In this document: positions 21,786 to 33,935 of the stretch, piece by piece
How the letters are laid out: each line of letters begins with the position of its first letter
How positions within the stretch are numbered: position 1 is the first letter of the stretch
Assembly: GCA_026315105.1 (NCBI GenBank)
Contig: CM048746.1
Coordinates: 138,986,730 to 139,050,729 of the forward strand
Reading direction: 5' to 3'
Source of the DNA: Locusta migratoria
Lineage: Eukaryota > Arthropoda > Insecta > Orthoptera > Acrididae
DNA length: 64,000 bases
Program-made: the position numbers and the translations under genes
Notes under the pieces: generated by a model
Database searches by the model: none
Told to the model about the DNA's origin: nothing
What the model saw: the letters and a program-made list of their open reading frames with translations, nothing else

Positions 21786-22051
21786 AGAAGAAAAAAAATA
21801 TCAAGAGCACCTCTTCAGGCTGTTGCGTGTGTCTAAACAGATATTTCGTTGTATGTAAATTATTATCGGACGAGAAATGGCTAAGAGGTTAAAAATTTGG
21901 ACCACGAATATTAATGCAATTTTCGTCGAGGAGCGACTGCTGCTGGCTCTGAGGATATACAGGTGATGTCTTCTGGTTGTGAGTACGCATATTACGAGAA
22001 TCAACACTGTACTCGCTGATCTGTTCCGTGTTACCACTGCATTCCACCGGA
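21786..22051. other. No recognised gene
   Basis: Short AT-rich stretch between two SINEs. Nothing identified. Confidence 0.4.
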
Positions 22052-22063
22052 TTCAAGTTTCCA

Positions 22064-22198
22064 AAAATTCAAATGTTATGGGACGTAACTACGCTGCTCA
22101 TCAGTCCCTAGGTTGACAAACTACTTAACTAACTTATACTCAGGACAACAGATACAGCCATTTCTGAGGATTGGAACGCTTGGCCTCTCCACAGCCGC
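22064..22198 (-). mobile_element. SINE, short and diverged
   Basis: A perfect 12-bp duplication, ttcaagtttcca, at 22052-22063 and 22199-22210 frames it. The tail is clear (aaattcaaatgttatgggac) and the head is badly worn. Confidence 0.88.
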
Positions 22199-22210
22199 TT
22201 CAAGTTTCCA

Positions 22211-22670
22211 CTTGCTTCTTTAGGTTCAGAATTATCTTTGAACCCACACAGTAGCGAAATATGGTCGCCACAGTGCTGGACCTGTGTGAGCAGCATAAAA
22301 TTAGTGTATTTAGAACGCCAAGTCAATGTCTCTGTGAACTGCTGTCAAAGAGTTTCTCATTTTTTTTCTTAATATCGCTTATTGCTGAAATTATCAGAAA
22401 AATTTCCTTGTAAAAATATTATCGAAAAATCAGTTCTGTCGAGTAGATAGGCATTTGTAGAGACAGATATAAGAAAGTAACACAATTTTGTAATTTTTAA
22501 GAATTTATTTATTTATTTTAATTTGAGGTTCTAGAAACCGGGAAATACTATAAGCCGAGCTAGATAATTTAGAGTAGGAACAATTATTTTGACATATAGC
22601 ACGGAGAACAGCACGCAGCGAGCAGCGCGGCGAGTTGCTATGGTGGGGGTTACATCAGCACCACCAAGGT
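22211..22670. other. No recognised gene
   Basis: AT-rich, with a GC-rich end (cagcgagcagcgcggcgag near 22617). No feature could be supported. Confidence 0.4.
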
Positions 22671-22847
22671 CCTAGAGACCAGGCCTCACAACAGGCTGTG
22701 CTACGTCTCACTGATGAGGCCGCGGCCGCCTGCTGAATGGCTGGCCGCTTCGAGGCAGTGGGTATCCCAGCGGCCAGCCATTCAGCTGGCGCCCGCGGCC
22801 TGGTCAGTGTGACGTAGCACGGCCTGTTGTGAGGCCTGGTCTCTAGG
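22671..22847. mobile_element. GC-rich foldback/MITE, near-perfect palindrome
   Basis: cctagagaccaggcctcaca at left pairs with tgtgaggcctggtctctagg at right. The arms are about 80 bp each, meeting near 22760. It shares acaacaggc and tacgtc...cac landmarks with the inner element at 48242-48424, so it is a family. No coding capacity. Confidence 0.8.
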
Positions 22848-25800
22848 TAGCGTTGGTTAAATGCGCCCGTAACAGTCAGTGGGCTCGACTTACCATCGCC
22901 ATACCATGCTAGCGAACAGCGAGATGGCACATAAACGCACCCTAATACCGTCCTCTCAAGGGACGTGGAAACGCACGTGGAGTACGTGGTGCCGTTGCAG
23001 CGTGGAATACCACGTTGCACTGCCCTCCGAAGCGTGGAATGAAATATCCAGCATTTTAGATTTTTGCTTCGTGGAGTGGAACGTGGCCAATGAAAAGCGA
23101 CCTGGCTTTCACATGACAAGCAGAACTTTTGATCCGCCATATTGCAAACGGAACTCCGTATTTCGTATCTTCTTTCGTTTTAACGTACGATGTATAAATA
23201 TAATTTTTTTAAAGTGCCAGAAAATTGAAGAACTTTTGAAAACGCATTATTTTAGGTATGATTTGTTACAATAAATTCCCGGAAACTATATATTCATAGC
23301 TTTAAAGGATATCGTATTTAACGTTACTCAGTGTTATAATTTGTATACCGTGAAAGAATATCGTTCCTATGCTGCGGTTCAACGCCATTCTATCAAAGGA
23401 GCGCCTTTATTATACTTTGTCATAGATAAATAAGATATTACAACATGTTTTAGGTGCATAGTATATCACAAATACAGCACTCTCTCCTCCCGAGGGGAAA
23501 CAGCGTAGTTGGTAGTGCGGGCAGCTGTGGAGCCGAAGTTGGGAGTAACTCCGATTCGCGACCCCGTACTTCGAAAAGATTTTAATTTTTTCCTTTTTTG
23601 TTTCCTTAATATTTCTGGTTCTTTTCTTATTACTTTAAGTGTAATATCCGACATTCGTTGTTATTTATTTTTAAGACGACGGATTAGCGTGGTGGTTTAA
23701 ATAACAGGTTTGCATCTACACTGTCGGAGATATTTTTTTAACGATTTGGTTTAATTACGGTTTATGTAACTTATTTGTTAATTTAATACAATTATAATAA
23801 CCAGCATTCGACGTTATTTACTGCAAACATGAATGAACTCTGCCCACGAGAGAACTTGTTGAGTATTTCGTGCAAGGGCACAGGTACCAATAAGTTTTGA
23901 GACAGTATGCCACGTCATTCGGTTTTCGCCACGGTGTTGTAATTCTGTTGCAGTTCAGTACAGTGCTGGAATAGTACAGTTTCGCAGTCCAGAGAGAGTG
24001 TGGTTATGGAAGCAGATGAAGTAAAGGAGCAAAAGTGTTAACGCACAATACTAAAAACAAAAGTTATCACAAGGAACATGTCGAACTGAGGCGTTGTTCC
24101 GAGTGTATGAACAAGTAGACTGTATCAGGCAGAACTTACTATCTTCGAAGGAATGACTAAGTAAACATTTGGATATGCAGAATATGTACATTGTGAAAAA
24201 TAGAAATATAAGAGAGCAAGACAATTGCAGCTGGCGCAGATGAAGGATTTCACCGTTTACAGTTTTTTAATGATATTTTGCCAAAAGTGATTTAGTCGTA
24301 CATTTTGTTATCCTTATCAAACGGTTCAGTTAATGTACCGTCTTTGTGTTTCTTGAAGAAAAAAGTTGCAATTTCTGGAAGAGTATTGCATGCAACGTGC
24401 AAGCATAAGAAAGCTACAGTATTCAGTTTTTTTGCGTTCGCTAACAATTACCGAGTAATTTTACGCATATCCATCTGCGTAAACACAATGATCTACGCGC
24501 CAGCCCGCAACGGGTGCTGGAGAACGATGCGATCTCAAATCATGATGAGCAGCACGTTGTGTTCCGTGGGATGTAGCGCGTCGTTTTAGAGCGTGCTGTA
24601 GCCAGGTAGACAGCACGTCTGGCCTGCGCCACGTTGGGACAACAACGTCCCATGTAAGGGCGGCTTAAGGCTGCGCACTTGGCATGTTGTCAGCAATGAT
24701 GAAGCGTGATGGTGCCATGAATAGGACTTTCTTTTCATCGACTGTGACAATGGACGAGACATAGATGCCGTTTTGGCCCACTTTAGGTTAGCCCTCTATT
24801 GCGCTGTGTATATATAGATATACAGATTTCCAGAGTGTTTAGTTTCCTCGAACATTGTAACTGTATACTGTATACTTCGATATGTATGAACATAGATGCA
24901 TATCGAAATATACACTGAGCGTGAATGGTGGAGTTCCCTTGTTTGAGGAAATATATGGTTCTGAATATTTGTGTATCCAAATATACCCAGCGTAAAAGGT
25001 GCTTAAATTGAAGAAAGGAAAAGTTCACAAGACATTTTAAATCTCTTACGCATTGCGAGTGACACTCGTAGTTCACCATATATTTCAGTCGCCGGGAAAC
25101 GCTAGTCATCTCACTGGAATGTAGTATAGAAAAACGGGAAACCACAAAATCGAGAATACACGTTTCCTGGTAGGAGTGAGCGCTACAAAAAGAAAACGCA
25201 CGGTATCGGCTTTCATCTCTCTCGCGCCTCCACATGAGACGCGTTGCGAACAACGGCGCACACAGTTTCTGGAGGCGCGCTTCTCTGGAACTTTGATGAG
25301 GGGCCTTTAGAAACGACACAACAGCCCCGCAGATTGCTCTTGTCTGTTTCTCTGACGGGAGATTGGCAGTCGGTTCTCAGTATCTGGTGAAAAATCCGCA
25401 AGCGTTCCTCGTCTTTTGAGCCTTTTTTATGATGCGGGATTTGTCAGTTTGCCCTATTGTGACACCACGTTCGATAAGGCTTTGTCGTAGCTGCAGTGTT
25501 CTTCGGCGAGGGATCTCTGTTTGAACGTCAGTTGCGAACTTATCGGAAGTTTATTTGGCGTACAACAGCGCTCAGTAGTTAAAAGGAGAATGAAAGAGGC
25601 CAATGACATACGAACGTGGCGCGGTTATTTACTGAACTTCGTACTGCCCAAAATAGCCATCCTCATCTCATATGATTATATAGTATTTTGTTTGTTAAGC
25701 GACATTGAGGAACCATATCGAACGCGTTGTGAAAGTCAACAAATACGGAATCTAACTGGGAGCCTGTATCTACTGCTTTCTTGGTCTAAGGAACGAAACT

Positions 25801-26404
25801 ACAGAGGAAATTTTCCGTTTCCAAAAATGTCACACTGTGTAAAAAGAGTTCCAAAATGCTACAACAGACCGACGTCAGGGCTATAGTTTCGCGAATCGTA
25901 TCGACGAACCGTCTTGAAAACGAAAATCACGTCACTGATATCCCGTAGTAAGTATATGAAGCCAAATTAGTATACTACTGGCCGGTTTCCTTCCCTAAGC
26001 CGGACTTGCTTTAAGTTGAGGTGGCAAAAAGATTAACTTACTCTAATCCGCCTAGAAGATTTAATACGTCCGTCGACAGAACATCATATAGCGTACTCAG
26101 CTCGCCAGTGTATGTTTTTCAAGAAGACAATGATCACGGATCACTTCTACATCAATGTTCAACGATGAGCTAAACCTTTATGACCGCTTACCGTCGGGAT
26201 ATTACATGTCGCCAAGAGGTGTTGAGGGCAAGGTATGAGCAGTATACAACGTAGGAGAAACGTGTGCGTGGTAACTCAAACGACGAAACAATCCGGAAAT
26301 AGGAAAATCCACTGAGATAAACGTCTATGTCAACGAGTCTTCATCAGCGACAAGGCTATCATCTGAAGTGAAACAGACAACTGTCATAGGACCAATCTTT
26401 TCCA
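22848..26404. other. Long stretch with no supported gene
   Basis: 3.6 kb of mostly unique-looking DNA. A tRNA-like segment lies at 23488-23575. A possible mariner scrap at about 24690-24770 reads TFFSSTVTMDET, like the first catalytic motif. GC-rich short repeats of cgtgga lie near 22970-23080. The frame 24783-25319 on the minus strand is open for 178 codons but has no recognisable domain and is best treated as chance. Confidence 0.5.
23488..23575 (+). repeat. tRNA-like segment
   Basis: cagcgtagttggtagtgcg resembles the A-box of the 10344 segment, and a worn B-box (ccgattcgcgacc) follows. Probably a SINE-type remnant. Confidence 0.4.
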
Positions 26405-27221
26405 CTAGTAGCGTACCCGGCAATGCTTTACAACTAATACATTAATATGGGAATAGGATATACAGCCTACATTCCTTCTCGGAACGACTCTGCCCATCAC
26501 TCCACCCATTTCTTTGTCTATTTCTTACCTTCCTCGTTCACTTCTTAGGCCTCTCTCTATATCAGCTGGCTCAAAACACGGCATCACTCGGGTATTTATT
26601 AATTGCGAACTTCTGTTAATCCATCTCTTGTTCCCTCCTCTCCCTTTGACCTGCTCCTCCTCACCCTCTATCTGTCTATGCCTCCTCCTACCATCCATTC
26701 CCCAGTCTCTGTAACTACTTCTACCTGCTCCTGTCTGTTCACTCTGTTCAGACCCTTTATTTGTAAAATTACTTATATCTGCCAAAGTTAAAGATTGTCG
26801 GTCAAACGGTGACGAATTCTAGAGTAAGGTACCCTCTGCCACGCACCTTACTAAATCTTATGTAGATTGTGATGTTTCTCTAGTTTTGAAGATGAAGTCT
26901 GCAAAATTGCATCAAGATCGGACCAAAATCGTAGACTGGTATCGAAGTATTCTGTAAAGTGTCCTCCACCGTGCACCTTACGAACGATAAATGTATGCAA
27001 ATTTCATCAAAATTGATACAGGGTTTAGGAGTATTTCATTGACATACACACACCAAAAAATTTTAACCGGTGGAAGGAATATAGTTTTTACGTGTAATTT
27101 TTGTAAGAAACTTACTTGGACTTCACCGAATATTCGAAGGAAAATATATAGTTGAATTCGTCCAGTCGTTATCGAGTTTTGCGTTTAGCAACACATACAT
27201 TCATTTTTATTTATAAAGAGA
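26405..27221 (-). mobile_element. Helitron-like non-autonomous element
   Basis: The minus-strand 5' region reads tctctttataaataaaaatg, then gaatgtatgtgttgc, a start typical of insect Helitrons. The 3' side ends gccgggtacgctactag, with CTAG at 26405-26408 preceded on plus by A. The 3' hairpin is weak and the 5' border does not show the expected A before TC, so it is less certain than the element at 2340. No protein remains. Confidence 0.5.
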
Positions 27222-27401
27222 ATGTACGTGTATGATCTGACGGACAGTGAGTGACTTTAGGAGTTTACAAAGTACTAGTTGGCAAGGTGAATGTCAGGTT
27301 AGACTACATCGTAAAGAAATTCGAAATATTCAGACGCCTCGAGCATTTCAGGGCACTGAAAGAAATTCACTGGCAACGTTGATGAAAATTTGTGATGTAC
27401 T

Positions 27402-27404
<3 letters not shown>

Positions 27405-27482
<78 letters not shown>
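27405..27482. repeat. Compound (AT)n(GT)n microsatellite
   Basis: AT units at 27405-27462 followed by GT units to 27482. Confidence 0.97.
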
Positions 27483-27483
<1 letters not shown>

Positions 27484-27849
27484 ACAGCAACGCAAAAGTT
27501 AGACGCTGGACGGTGTGAAGGCCACGAGCCGAGGAAACGCTTCAGCATTCTTTTCCGCTACCATTTTGTTGTTGTTCAGTTTTTGCTAGCTAAACGGAGA
27601 ATATGTAGGAACATTGCTTATGGCATGCCGCTAGAACGTTGCACCAGCAATGATCCGACTAAGTTCATTGGCAATTAATTCAGAAACAATACAACGTACT
27701 GAATATTTTGTTAACAATTATTTGTCATCACACCCTAGCATGCATCAGGCAGAATGTTTTTGACCACCCTCAGCGCTTCGAGAATCTGTCGGTGAAGGAA
27801 ACCACTTGCAACCTTAGTAGAACTTGTAATATCTGTCATCGTTACTTTT
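27483..27849. other. No recognised gene
   Basis: Unassigned sequence before the LINE fragment. Confidence 0.4.
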
Positions 27850-28255
27850 CACAATTTGTATAACGGAGCTCATAGATAACTTCGAAAGCTGAGCGCAGCC
27901 TATGGCGGATGATGCTATGTTACTTCGAGAAGACGCAACGCTGTTAAATCGTAGAGAAATGCAAGAGGATGTGCAGACTACCGGCACTCGGTGTAGGGAG
28001 CGACAATACGTCCTCAACATAAATACGAGTAAATGTAGCGCATCACTAATTCACAGAAAGAAAGATCCTTTATTATACAGCTACACAACATCAAAAAATC
28101 ACTGTAAGGAGCTACTGTCATAAAAATTAGGGTATTAGGCATTAGGAACGATTTGTTGTGGGACGACGGCATAAGATTGTGAATAGAAATGCCAGACAGA
28201 TTTATTGGAAGAATCGTCAGGAAGTTTAGTCCGCCAATAAAGGAAACTAAGAATG
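27850..28255 (+). pseudogene. CR1/Jockey-like LINE fragment with the RT catalytic site
   Basis: It reads LFTICITELIDNFES, a stop, then MADDAMLLREDATLLNRREM, which contains the ADD of the RT active site. VLNINTSKCSASLIHRKKDP and PLLYSYT follow, then worn thumb sequence (GRIVRKFSPP). The order is that of a LINE reverse transcriptase. It is truncated at both sides and meets the TIR element at about 28252. A separate family from the copies at 30016 and 51350. Confidence 0.65.
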
Positions 28256-29510
28256 AAACTTCCACTATGCACCGGAGTATGCGCTGATATGAAACTTCTT
28301 GGCAGATTAAAATTGTGTGCCGGAACCGGAACTCGAACCCGGTATCGTGTCCTACAGAGGAAAGAGGGAAGAGGTAGCAAGGTCAGTCTGCATATACCGA
28401 GCGGAAAGGAGTGACTGCAGAGAGACAGTACAGGCATCTACTAGAGTTGCGGATTTCGGGACTCGAGAGGATACTTGTTTAGGAAACTTTATGTAACTCC
28501 TAGGTACATGGCATTAAATTTATTGCATCCCATACTAAGTCTACTACACTGGGGTTAGTTATTTAAAAAACAAGAAGTATAAATAGGTTGCCACAACAAA
28601 AGCTAGTGACTACGTTCCCTAGCTGCATTCCCTAGACAGACGCACTCCCCGCGAGAAACAGACTGTCGTGGAGCACCTCGAGGCCGACGGCGATAGTCAC
28701 GGGCTGGCGCCCGACTCGTCTGACTGAGAACTCTCCTTCTGGATCCAAAAACCTGCGGCCGGTGTGGGCGCACTTCTTTCTCCACTTTCCGACAGTTAAC
28801 AAATTCCTATTGGCCGTTGCTTGGTTCAACCAATCTAAATTGTGGCTTGCCCTCTGAGTCCTCTAGCGAACCACGTTTCAGCCCTGTCCCCTTCTGCCAT
28901 TCCGTGGGTGGGGAGGTGGCTTGTTTGTGCACTAACAAAATCCATACTTGGTAGCAACATTGTTCAGCTGAAAGGAAAACGTCCCGGCGCTACCCAGTAT
29001 GGGCAACAACAACAACGTTTTACGTCAGTTGGCCACACCTTAGGCTCCTCCTTAAGCCACGCCTTAGGGGAGCTGCTAACTTGCAGTTTCACTCTAACCT
29101 CGAGAAACTACTGACGTTGCTGTTCCCAAGTGACTGGTATCAACTTTGCTACGTACATTAAAGCGTGCCTGTTGGCCACCAAGTACTAATGTAACGTCTT
29201 AAAACAGCGTCTAGACGCTGTTTGAAGTTACTCCCATCTTCTCCGAAAGGTTACTTCCATCCTGGGATAGTGGCTGAGGATATCAGCAGTTCGCTAGGAG
29301 ATTTCTTTAGTGCCTACATCACGTCTGTTTTAGCCTGTTATCTGCAATGGTCTCTATTTCTCAGCCTGGAGTTTGTCTCTGTGGCTCACACAGCCTCTCA
29401 ACAACTCCAACAGTAAAATCAATATATGACACTGGGACCTTTGCCTTTCGCGGGTCCCAGGTTCGAGTCCCGGTACCGACATACAATTTTAATCTGCCAG
29501 GAAGTTTTAA
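28252..29510. mobile_element. TIR element with tRNA-like inverted ends, interior worn
   Basis: The left end reads cttggcagattaaaattgtg then gaactcgaacccgg. The right end at about 29436-29505 reads gggacctttgcctttcgcgg, ggttcgagtcccgg, acaattttaatctgccagga. They are inverted copies, each containing a tRNA B-box. I recall this end sequence as a very common insect repeat. The 1.1 kb between is not recognised, so the two ends might also belong to separate copies. Confidence 0.55.
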
Positions 29511-29512
29511 CG

Positions 29513-29697
29513 AGAAACTCGTTTGACCTGTACTTGAATATTGTTCTTGATTTTGGGAACGGTACTAGGTAGTTTTTTTTTTTTTCTTTCGCGAACCATA
29601 CGAGACTAGAATAATAAAAGGAAGAATGACGGTAATACAGAAACTACCCTCCGCCACGCGCCTTGGAGTGGCTTGCGAAGTACAGATGTAGATGTAG
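29513..29697 (+). pseudogene. CR1/Jockey-like LINE 3' fragment
   Basis: A worn PVLEYCS motif near 29530 is followed by a T-run and the family 3' end (cttgcgaagtacagatgtag then atgtag). The end matches the gatgtag-type tails of the copies at 30016 and 51350. It is non-functional. Confidence 0.6.
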
Positions 29698-29699
29698 AA

Positions 29700-29800
29700 A
29701 ATGTAAATGCGGACCGCAGGGAGAGGATTTGAACCGTCCCCCACGCAAAAGCGAGTCCCATGCTCCGCCATTCGACAGCTCTGTTAGTGGTCATTAGCGA
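29700..29800 (-). repeat. tRNA-like segment
   Basis: On the minus strand, ggttcaaatcc is a B-box complementing ggatttgaacc at 29728. It is placed like a SINE head, with no clear duplication. Confidence 0.4.
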
Positions 29801-29814
29801 CCCGGCTGGTGTAT

Positions 29815-30012
29815 CTGCATCGGTGCGACGCCCCCGCTATTGAGGCAGGCGAAACTGTATCTATCGGTGGCCAGTGGAGGCGGCGAGATTAAAAGTCCGC
29901 GTGGCGAGGCGAGCAGGAAGCGAGCGGCGCGCGGAGCGTTGTCGATGCGATTAAAGCCGATGGCGCGCCGGCGGCCGCGTCACATCTGCTAGCTGCAGCC
30001 GGGGGCGCCTGT
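29815..30012. other. Short GC-rich, CpG-rich island
   Basis: Contains gattaaa twice (29888 and 29950) and many CG pairs. No repeat match was found in the window. It may be single-copy regulatory DNA or part of an unrecognised element. Confidence 0.35.
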
Positions 30013-30015
30013 CAG

Positions 30016-31205
30016 GTCTACATCTACATGGGATACTCTGCAAATCACATTCAAGTGCCTGGCAGAGGGTTCATCAAATCACCTTTACACTATCTCCCAT
30101 TCCATTTTCGAATAGCGCGCGGGAAGGAACAACACCTCAATCTCTCAGTTAGAGCTCTGATTTCTCGTATTTTATTCTGATGATATTTTCTACCTATGTA
30201 GGTGGGAGTCAAAAATATAATTTCTCTTTCGGAGGAGAATGTTGGCGATTGGAGTTACGTAAAGAGCCCACGCCGCGGCGATAAGCGCCGTTGTTGTAAT
30301 GATTCCCATCCCAGATCCTGTATCATTTCCGGAACGCTGTCTCCCCTGTATCGTGACAATACGAAACGAGCTGCCCTTCTTTGGACACTTTCGGTGTCCT
30401 CTGTCAAACCCACCTGCTAAGGATCCCACACTGGGCAGCAATACTCCAAAAATGGACGGACAAGCGTAGTGGAGGCTTATGCAGTTTCTTTTCTAGTTCT
30501 GTTGCATCTTTTAAGGGTTCTGCCAATAAAACGCGGTCTCTTGTTCGCCTTTCTCACGGTATTATCTACGTGTTCTTTCCAGTTTGTCTGAAGTAATTCC
30601 TAGATATTTTGTAGAGTTTACGGCCTTCACTTTTGATTGATTTATCTTGTAAGAAAAGTTTAACGGATTTCTTTTCGTACTCATGTAGACGACTTCACAC
30701 TTCTCATTATTTAGTCAATTGCCAATTTTTACACTATACTGATATCTTATTCATATCGTTCTGCAGTTGGTTTTGATCTTCAGATGATTTTACTAGACGG
30801 TAAATGACGGCGTCATCTGCAAACAACCTACGAGAGTTACTTAGATTTTCCCCTAAATCGTTTATGTAAATAAGAAATAGCGGAGGATCAATATCACTAT
30901 CCTGTAAAACGGCCGATATCACCTCTGTTTTAGTTTATGCCTTACCATCGATTACTACGAACTGTGTCCTCTCTGGCAGGAAATCCCTATCCAGTCGCAA
31001 ATTTAGGGCGATGTACTGTAACCACGGAATTTGATTAAAATACGTTTGTGTGGTACGGTGTCAAAAGCCTTCTGGAAATCAAGAAATACGGAATAGATTC
31101 ACGAACTCTTGTCGAAAGCACCCATCACTTCGTGTGAGTAACGAGCTAGTTGTGTTTCGCATGAACGATATTTTCTAAATCCGTGTTGACCTTGGCTCTT
31201 CACGG
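30016..31205 (-). pseudogene. CR1/Jockey-like LINE, 5'-truncated, catalytic FADD retained
   Basis: On the minus strand the order from high to low coordinate is QHGFRKYRSCETQLARYSHE, FLDFQKAFDTVPHK, ISPVLQDS-like sequence, FLIYINDLGENLSNSRRLFA and FADDAVIYRLVKSSEDQNQL (catalytic DD at 30812-30823). The thumb, the C-terminal region and the 3' end with catctacatgggatactctg at 30022 follow. A living relative would copy its RNA at a nicked target. There are several stops and frameshifts, and no 5' half or endonuclease. The tail on plus strand starts gtctacatctacat, complementing the gatgtag tail. Confidence 0.85.
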
Positions 31206-31389
31206 CTTTTGTAGTTCATTTCTAGTTATGGTCAGCATTGAAGGCACTCGTTGCCATTGTTATCCACTTAATGCATTGTTGGTTTAGTCAAAATTGAAGA
31301 CGCAATACTGGCGCGGTTGTTGCGATTAGCAGGACGCGTAACACTTTGTACTAAATTACGAACGATACTGGGGTCCACTGCGACGGTCA

Positions 31390-31444
<55 letters not shown>
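31390..31444. repeat. (AC)n microsatellite
   Basis: About 27 uninterrupted AC units. Confidence 0.97.
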
Positions 31445-31445
<1 letters not shown>

Positions 31446-31999
31446 AGTCGGAAAAATATTCAATCACGGCCTGCACTTTTCGGAGTCCCCTCATGAACCC
31501 CTCTGCTCATTCACAGGTGACGCGCTCGGTGCATAAACATACTCTATCGAAAGTTAGAGGTACCTAGGTAAGAGGCGTTATCCCCTTACAACGTGCAAAA
31601 ATATATCTGCCTCTTTCGTTACACATTTTCTTATTGGAATAGAAAGTGGTTGGTAGCTATAGTCTGTTCAAAATTACTTTAGGACTGACAGTGCTTCAGT
31701 AGCACGTAGAGGCACGACGCAAAGTTGCCGTGTCCGACACGGAACCTGGGCGTCACCTCACATTTCACTCAGCGTGTTAAAACACGCAGACTATTCCATA
31801 TATAAACATGGAACTCGTGTCTCTGTATTCTAGAACAACTGCATTACATTCTCATTTAGTTTTATTTTTATTTATTTATTTATTTTTCTTTGCGGCAGCA
31901 GATTGTTAAGAAGGTATTACAACAGTTTACGAAAACTCATATTCTGTCGATATTTCCGAATTTTCGACACGTGGAAAACGTTCTTGTTATTGAATTTAG
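31445..31999. other. No recognised gene
   Basis: AT-rich with tttattta repeats near 31862-31885. Nothing identified. Confidence 0.4.
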
Positions 32000-32012
32000 G
32001 TGGGCACATAAA

Positions 32013-32206
32013 TGTTCAAATGTTTGTAGAGCTTATGGGACTTAACTACGGGGTCATCAGTCCCTAAACTTACAAACTATTTATGAACTAGCTAATACTA
32101 AGAACGGCACAAATATCCATGTCCGAGGGGGGATTCCAACCCCCACCGTAGCGGCCGTGCAGACCATGACTAGCGCGCCGCAGTAGGTTCGGCCACCGCG
32201 GCCGGC
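32013..32206 (-). mobile_element. tRNA-headed SINE, subfamily A
   Basis: A perfect 13-bp duplication, gtgggcacataaa, at 32000-32012 and 32207-32219. Confidence 0.93.
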
Positions 32207-32219
32207 GTGGGCACATAAA

Positions 32220-33397
32220 CTGACTGAAATATTAAGTTCTTCTAGCCCACTCCGCAGCTCTCTGAGTTTTGTAACAGCAAATAATTTTAATGTGGTGTAG
32301 CTACTGTGACCCGCTGGAGCGGCAAGTACTGAGAGGTGGCTCCTGTGCTTTCGTTACGAGAAAAGTATCGCAGTATTATAATTAACCTGTTTTTAATATT
32401 TCTGACCCCGTTACATACTTCTTAAAGGAAAAGCAAACAATAAATATAAGATTTATGCGTATTTCTCGCCGTGTTGAAACGTATTTTAAATGGAGAGCCT
32501 GTCTCAGAGAACAGACGCCGCCAGTCTTAATTGTAAGTCTCCACGTTGAGGATGGATGCCTGTTTCAGTTCGAATTCAGACAACGACATAACTCCTGGTG
32601 GCATTACATGGTCAACTGCGAGCCGTGGGCTACAGTGGTTGAAGCAGCAGGACATAATGAGAGTCTGGGTCGCACGGGGTACGAACTTGGGTAGTCCTTG
32701 CAGCTCTCTTAAGCCCTTGTGCCCGGGTGGCGTAGAGACTTATTGCAACTGCCTAGTGACCAGGAGGTCCCGGTCCCGGACAAATTTTCATATGTTCGTG
32801 TTGTATCATTAGAGCATCGACGAGCACCTGAGACTCAAAAACCGCTTTTAAAACCTAAAGGAATTATGTTGCAACAAGCAATAAAACCTTAGAACTGAAT
32901 GAAATGAATGCTCAGCTAAGTTTAATTCTCTCCACAATCAATGGTTGAAACTACAGCTGAGATGACTGTGTAGGTTGAAGGAAAGTACCAGCAGCTGTGT
33001 TTCGATTTTTTAATTAATTAAGCGACCGGTTTCGGAGCATATTCACAACATCTTCAGGCCCCAGTTGCGTAACTGTCACAAGTAATAGCGCATTTAAAAC
33101 GGGTGGCCGTTGACACGGGAACCGTAAATTACTTCGTCCTTGCATGACAGGTATCAAACGTCGGATGTGGGGCAGAAATGTATGTAGCACGTTCGAAAAA
33201 ACTTAAAAAAGTTAACGTGGGATATGAGTAACATTGTCAAGCTTAGGAACACAGTTTAGTTATTAGCGTAGTAGAAGTAGCAGCAGCAGCAGTGTTCGAT
33301 AAAAGTAAAGATCTCGTCCGACAATATTACTGCTCAGTAGTTTTATTTATTTGTTCAGTTTTTCTTCAGATGCAACTCACACTTGGAACACAGAGAG
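32220..33397. other. Mostly unannotated; includes a tRNA-like repeat and a recurrent motif
   Basis: At 32714-32790 a worn tRNA-like head (cccgggtggcgtagaga) ends in ggacaaattttcat. At 33023-33060 gcgaccggtttcgg and catcttcagg form a motif pair seen in worn form at 45655. (AGC)n is short near 33278. No gene. Confidence 0.4.
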
Positions 33398-33408
33398 CAG
33401 GGAGAAAG

Positions 33409-33607
33409 AGGTGGCGGATTAGCCGTGTGTAATGGAGCGCCTTGCTGCATTGTTCGCGGACGTCCGCCGTCGGAGGTTCAAGTCCCCACTATGGGTGTGT
33501 GTGTGTTGTCCTTAGGTCAGTTTACCTTAATTTAAGTCGTTTGTAAGCTACGGACTAATAACCAAGCAGCTGAGTCCGATAGATTTACAAACATTTGAAG
33601 ATTTGAT
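33409..33607 (+). mobile_element. tRNA-headed SINE, subfamily B, with short TG tract
   Basis: Flanked by cagggagaaag (33398-33408) and caggaagaaag (33608-33618). A seven-unit gtgtgtgtgtgtg tract lies at the position where sister copies have long (TG)n. Confidence 0.9.
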
Positions 33608-33709
33608 CAGGAAGAAAGTGCGTTTTTCTGTCCATAACTATAGATTTTATTCTCATGATTGTTCCGCAGGTGTTAAGCATGCTAAGCGTGTCGCTGTTGA
33701 GAAACGTCG

Positions 33710-33895
33710 GCCGGCCGCGGTGGCCGAGGGGATATGAGTCACGGTCTGCACGGCCACTACGGTCGGGGGTTCGAATCCCCCCTCGGGCATGGATATTTGT
33801 GCCGTCCTTAGTCTTAGTTAGTACATAAGTTTGTAAGTTTAGGGACTGATAGCCCCGTAGTTAAGTCCCATATACTTTACAAACATTTGAACATT
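33710..33895 (+). mobile_element. tRNA-headed SINE, subfamily A
   Basis: A perfect 13-bp duplication, ttgagaaacgtcg, at 33697-33709 and 33896-33908. A small head deletion removes part of the segment before the anticodon region. Confidence 0.93.
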
Positions 33896-33935
33896 TTGAG
33901 AAACGTCGCCTTCCATTTGTTGCCCCCCCCCCCCT

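Noticed and set aside
24783..25319. 178-codon minus-strand frame
   Set aside because: No domain, no codon pattern, no context; long frames occur by chance in 64 kb.
27299..27548. Frames through the AT/GT microsatellite (IYIYIY and HTHTHT repeats)
   Set aside because: Pure translation of simple repeats.
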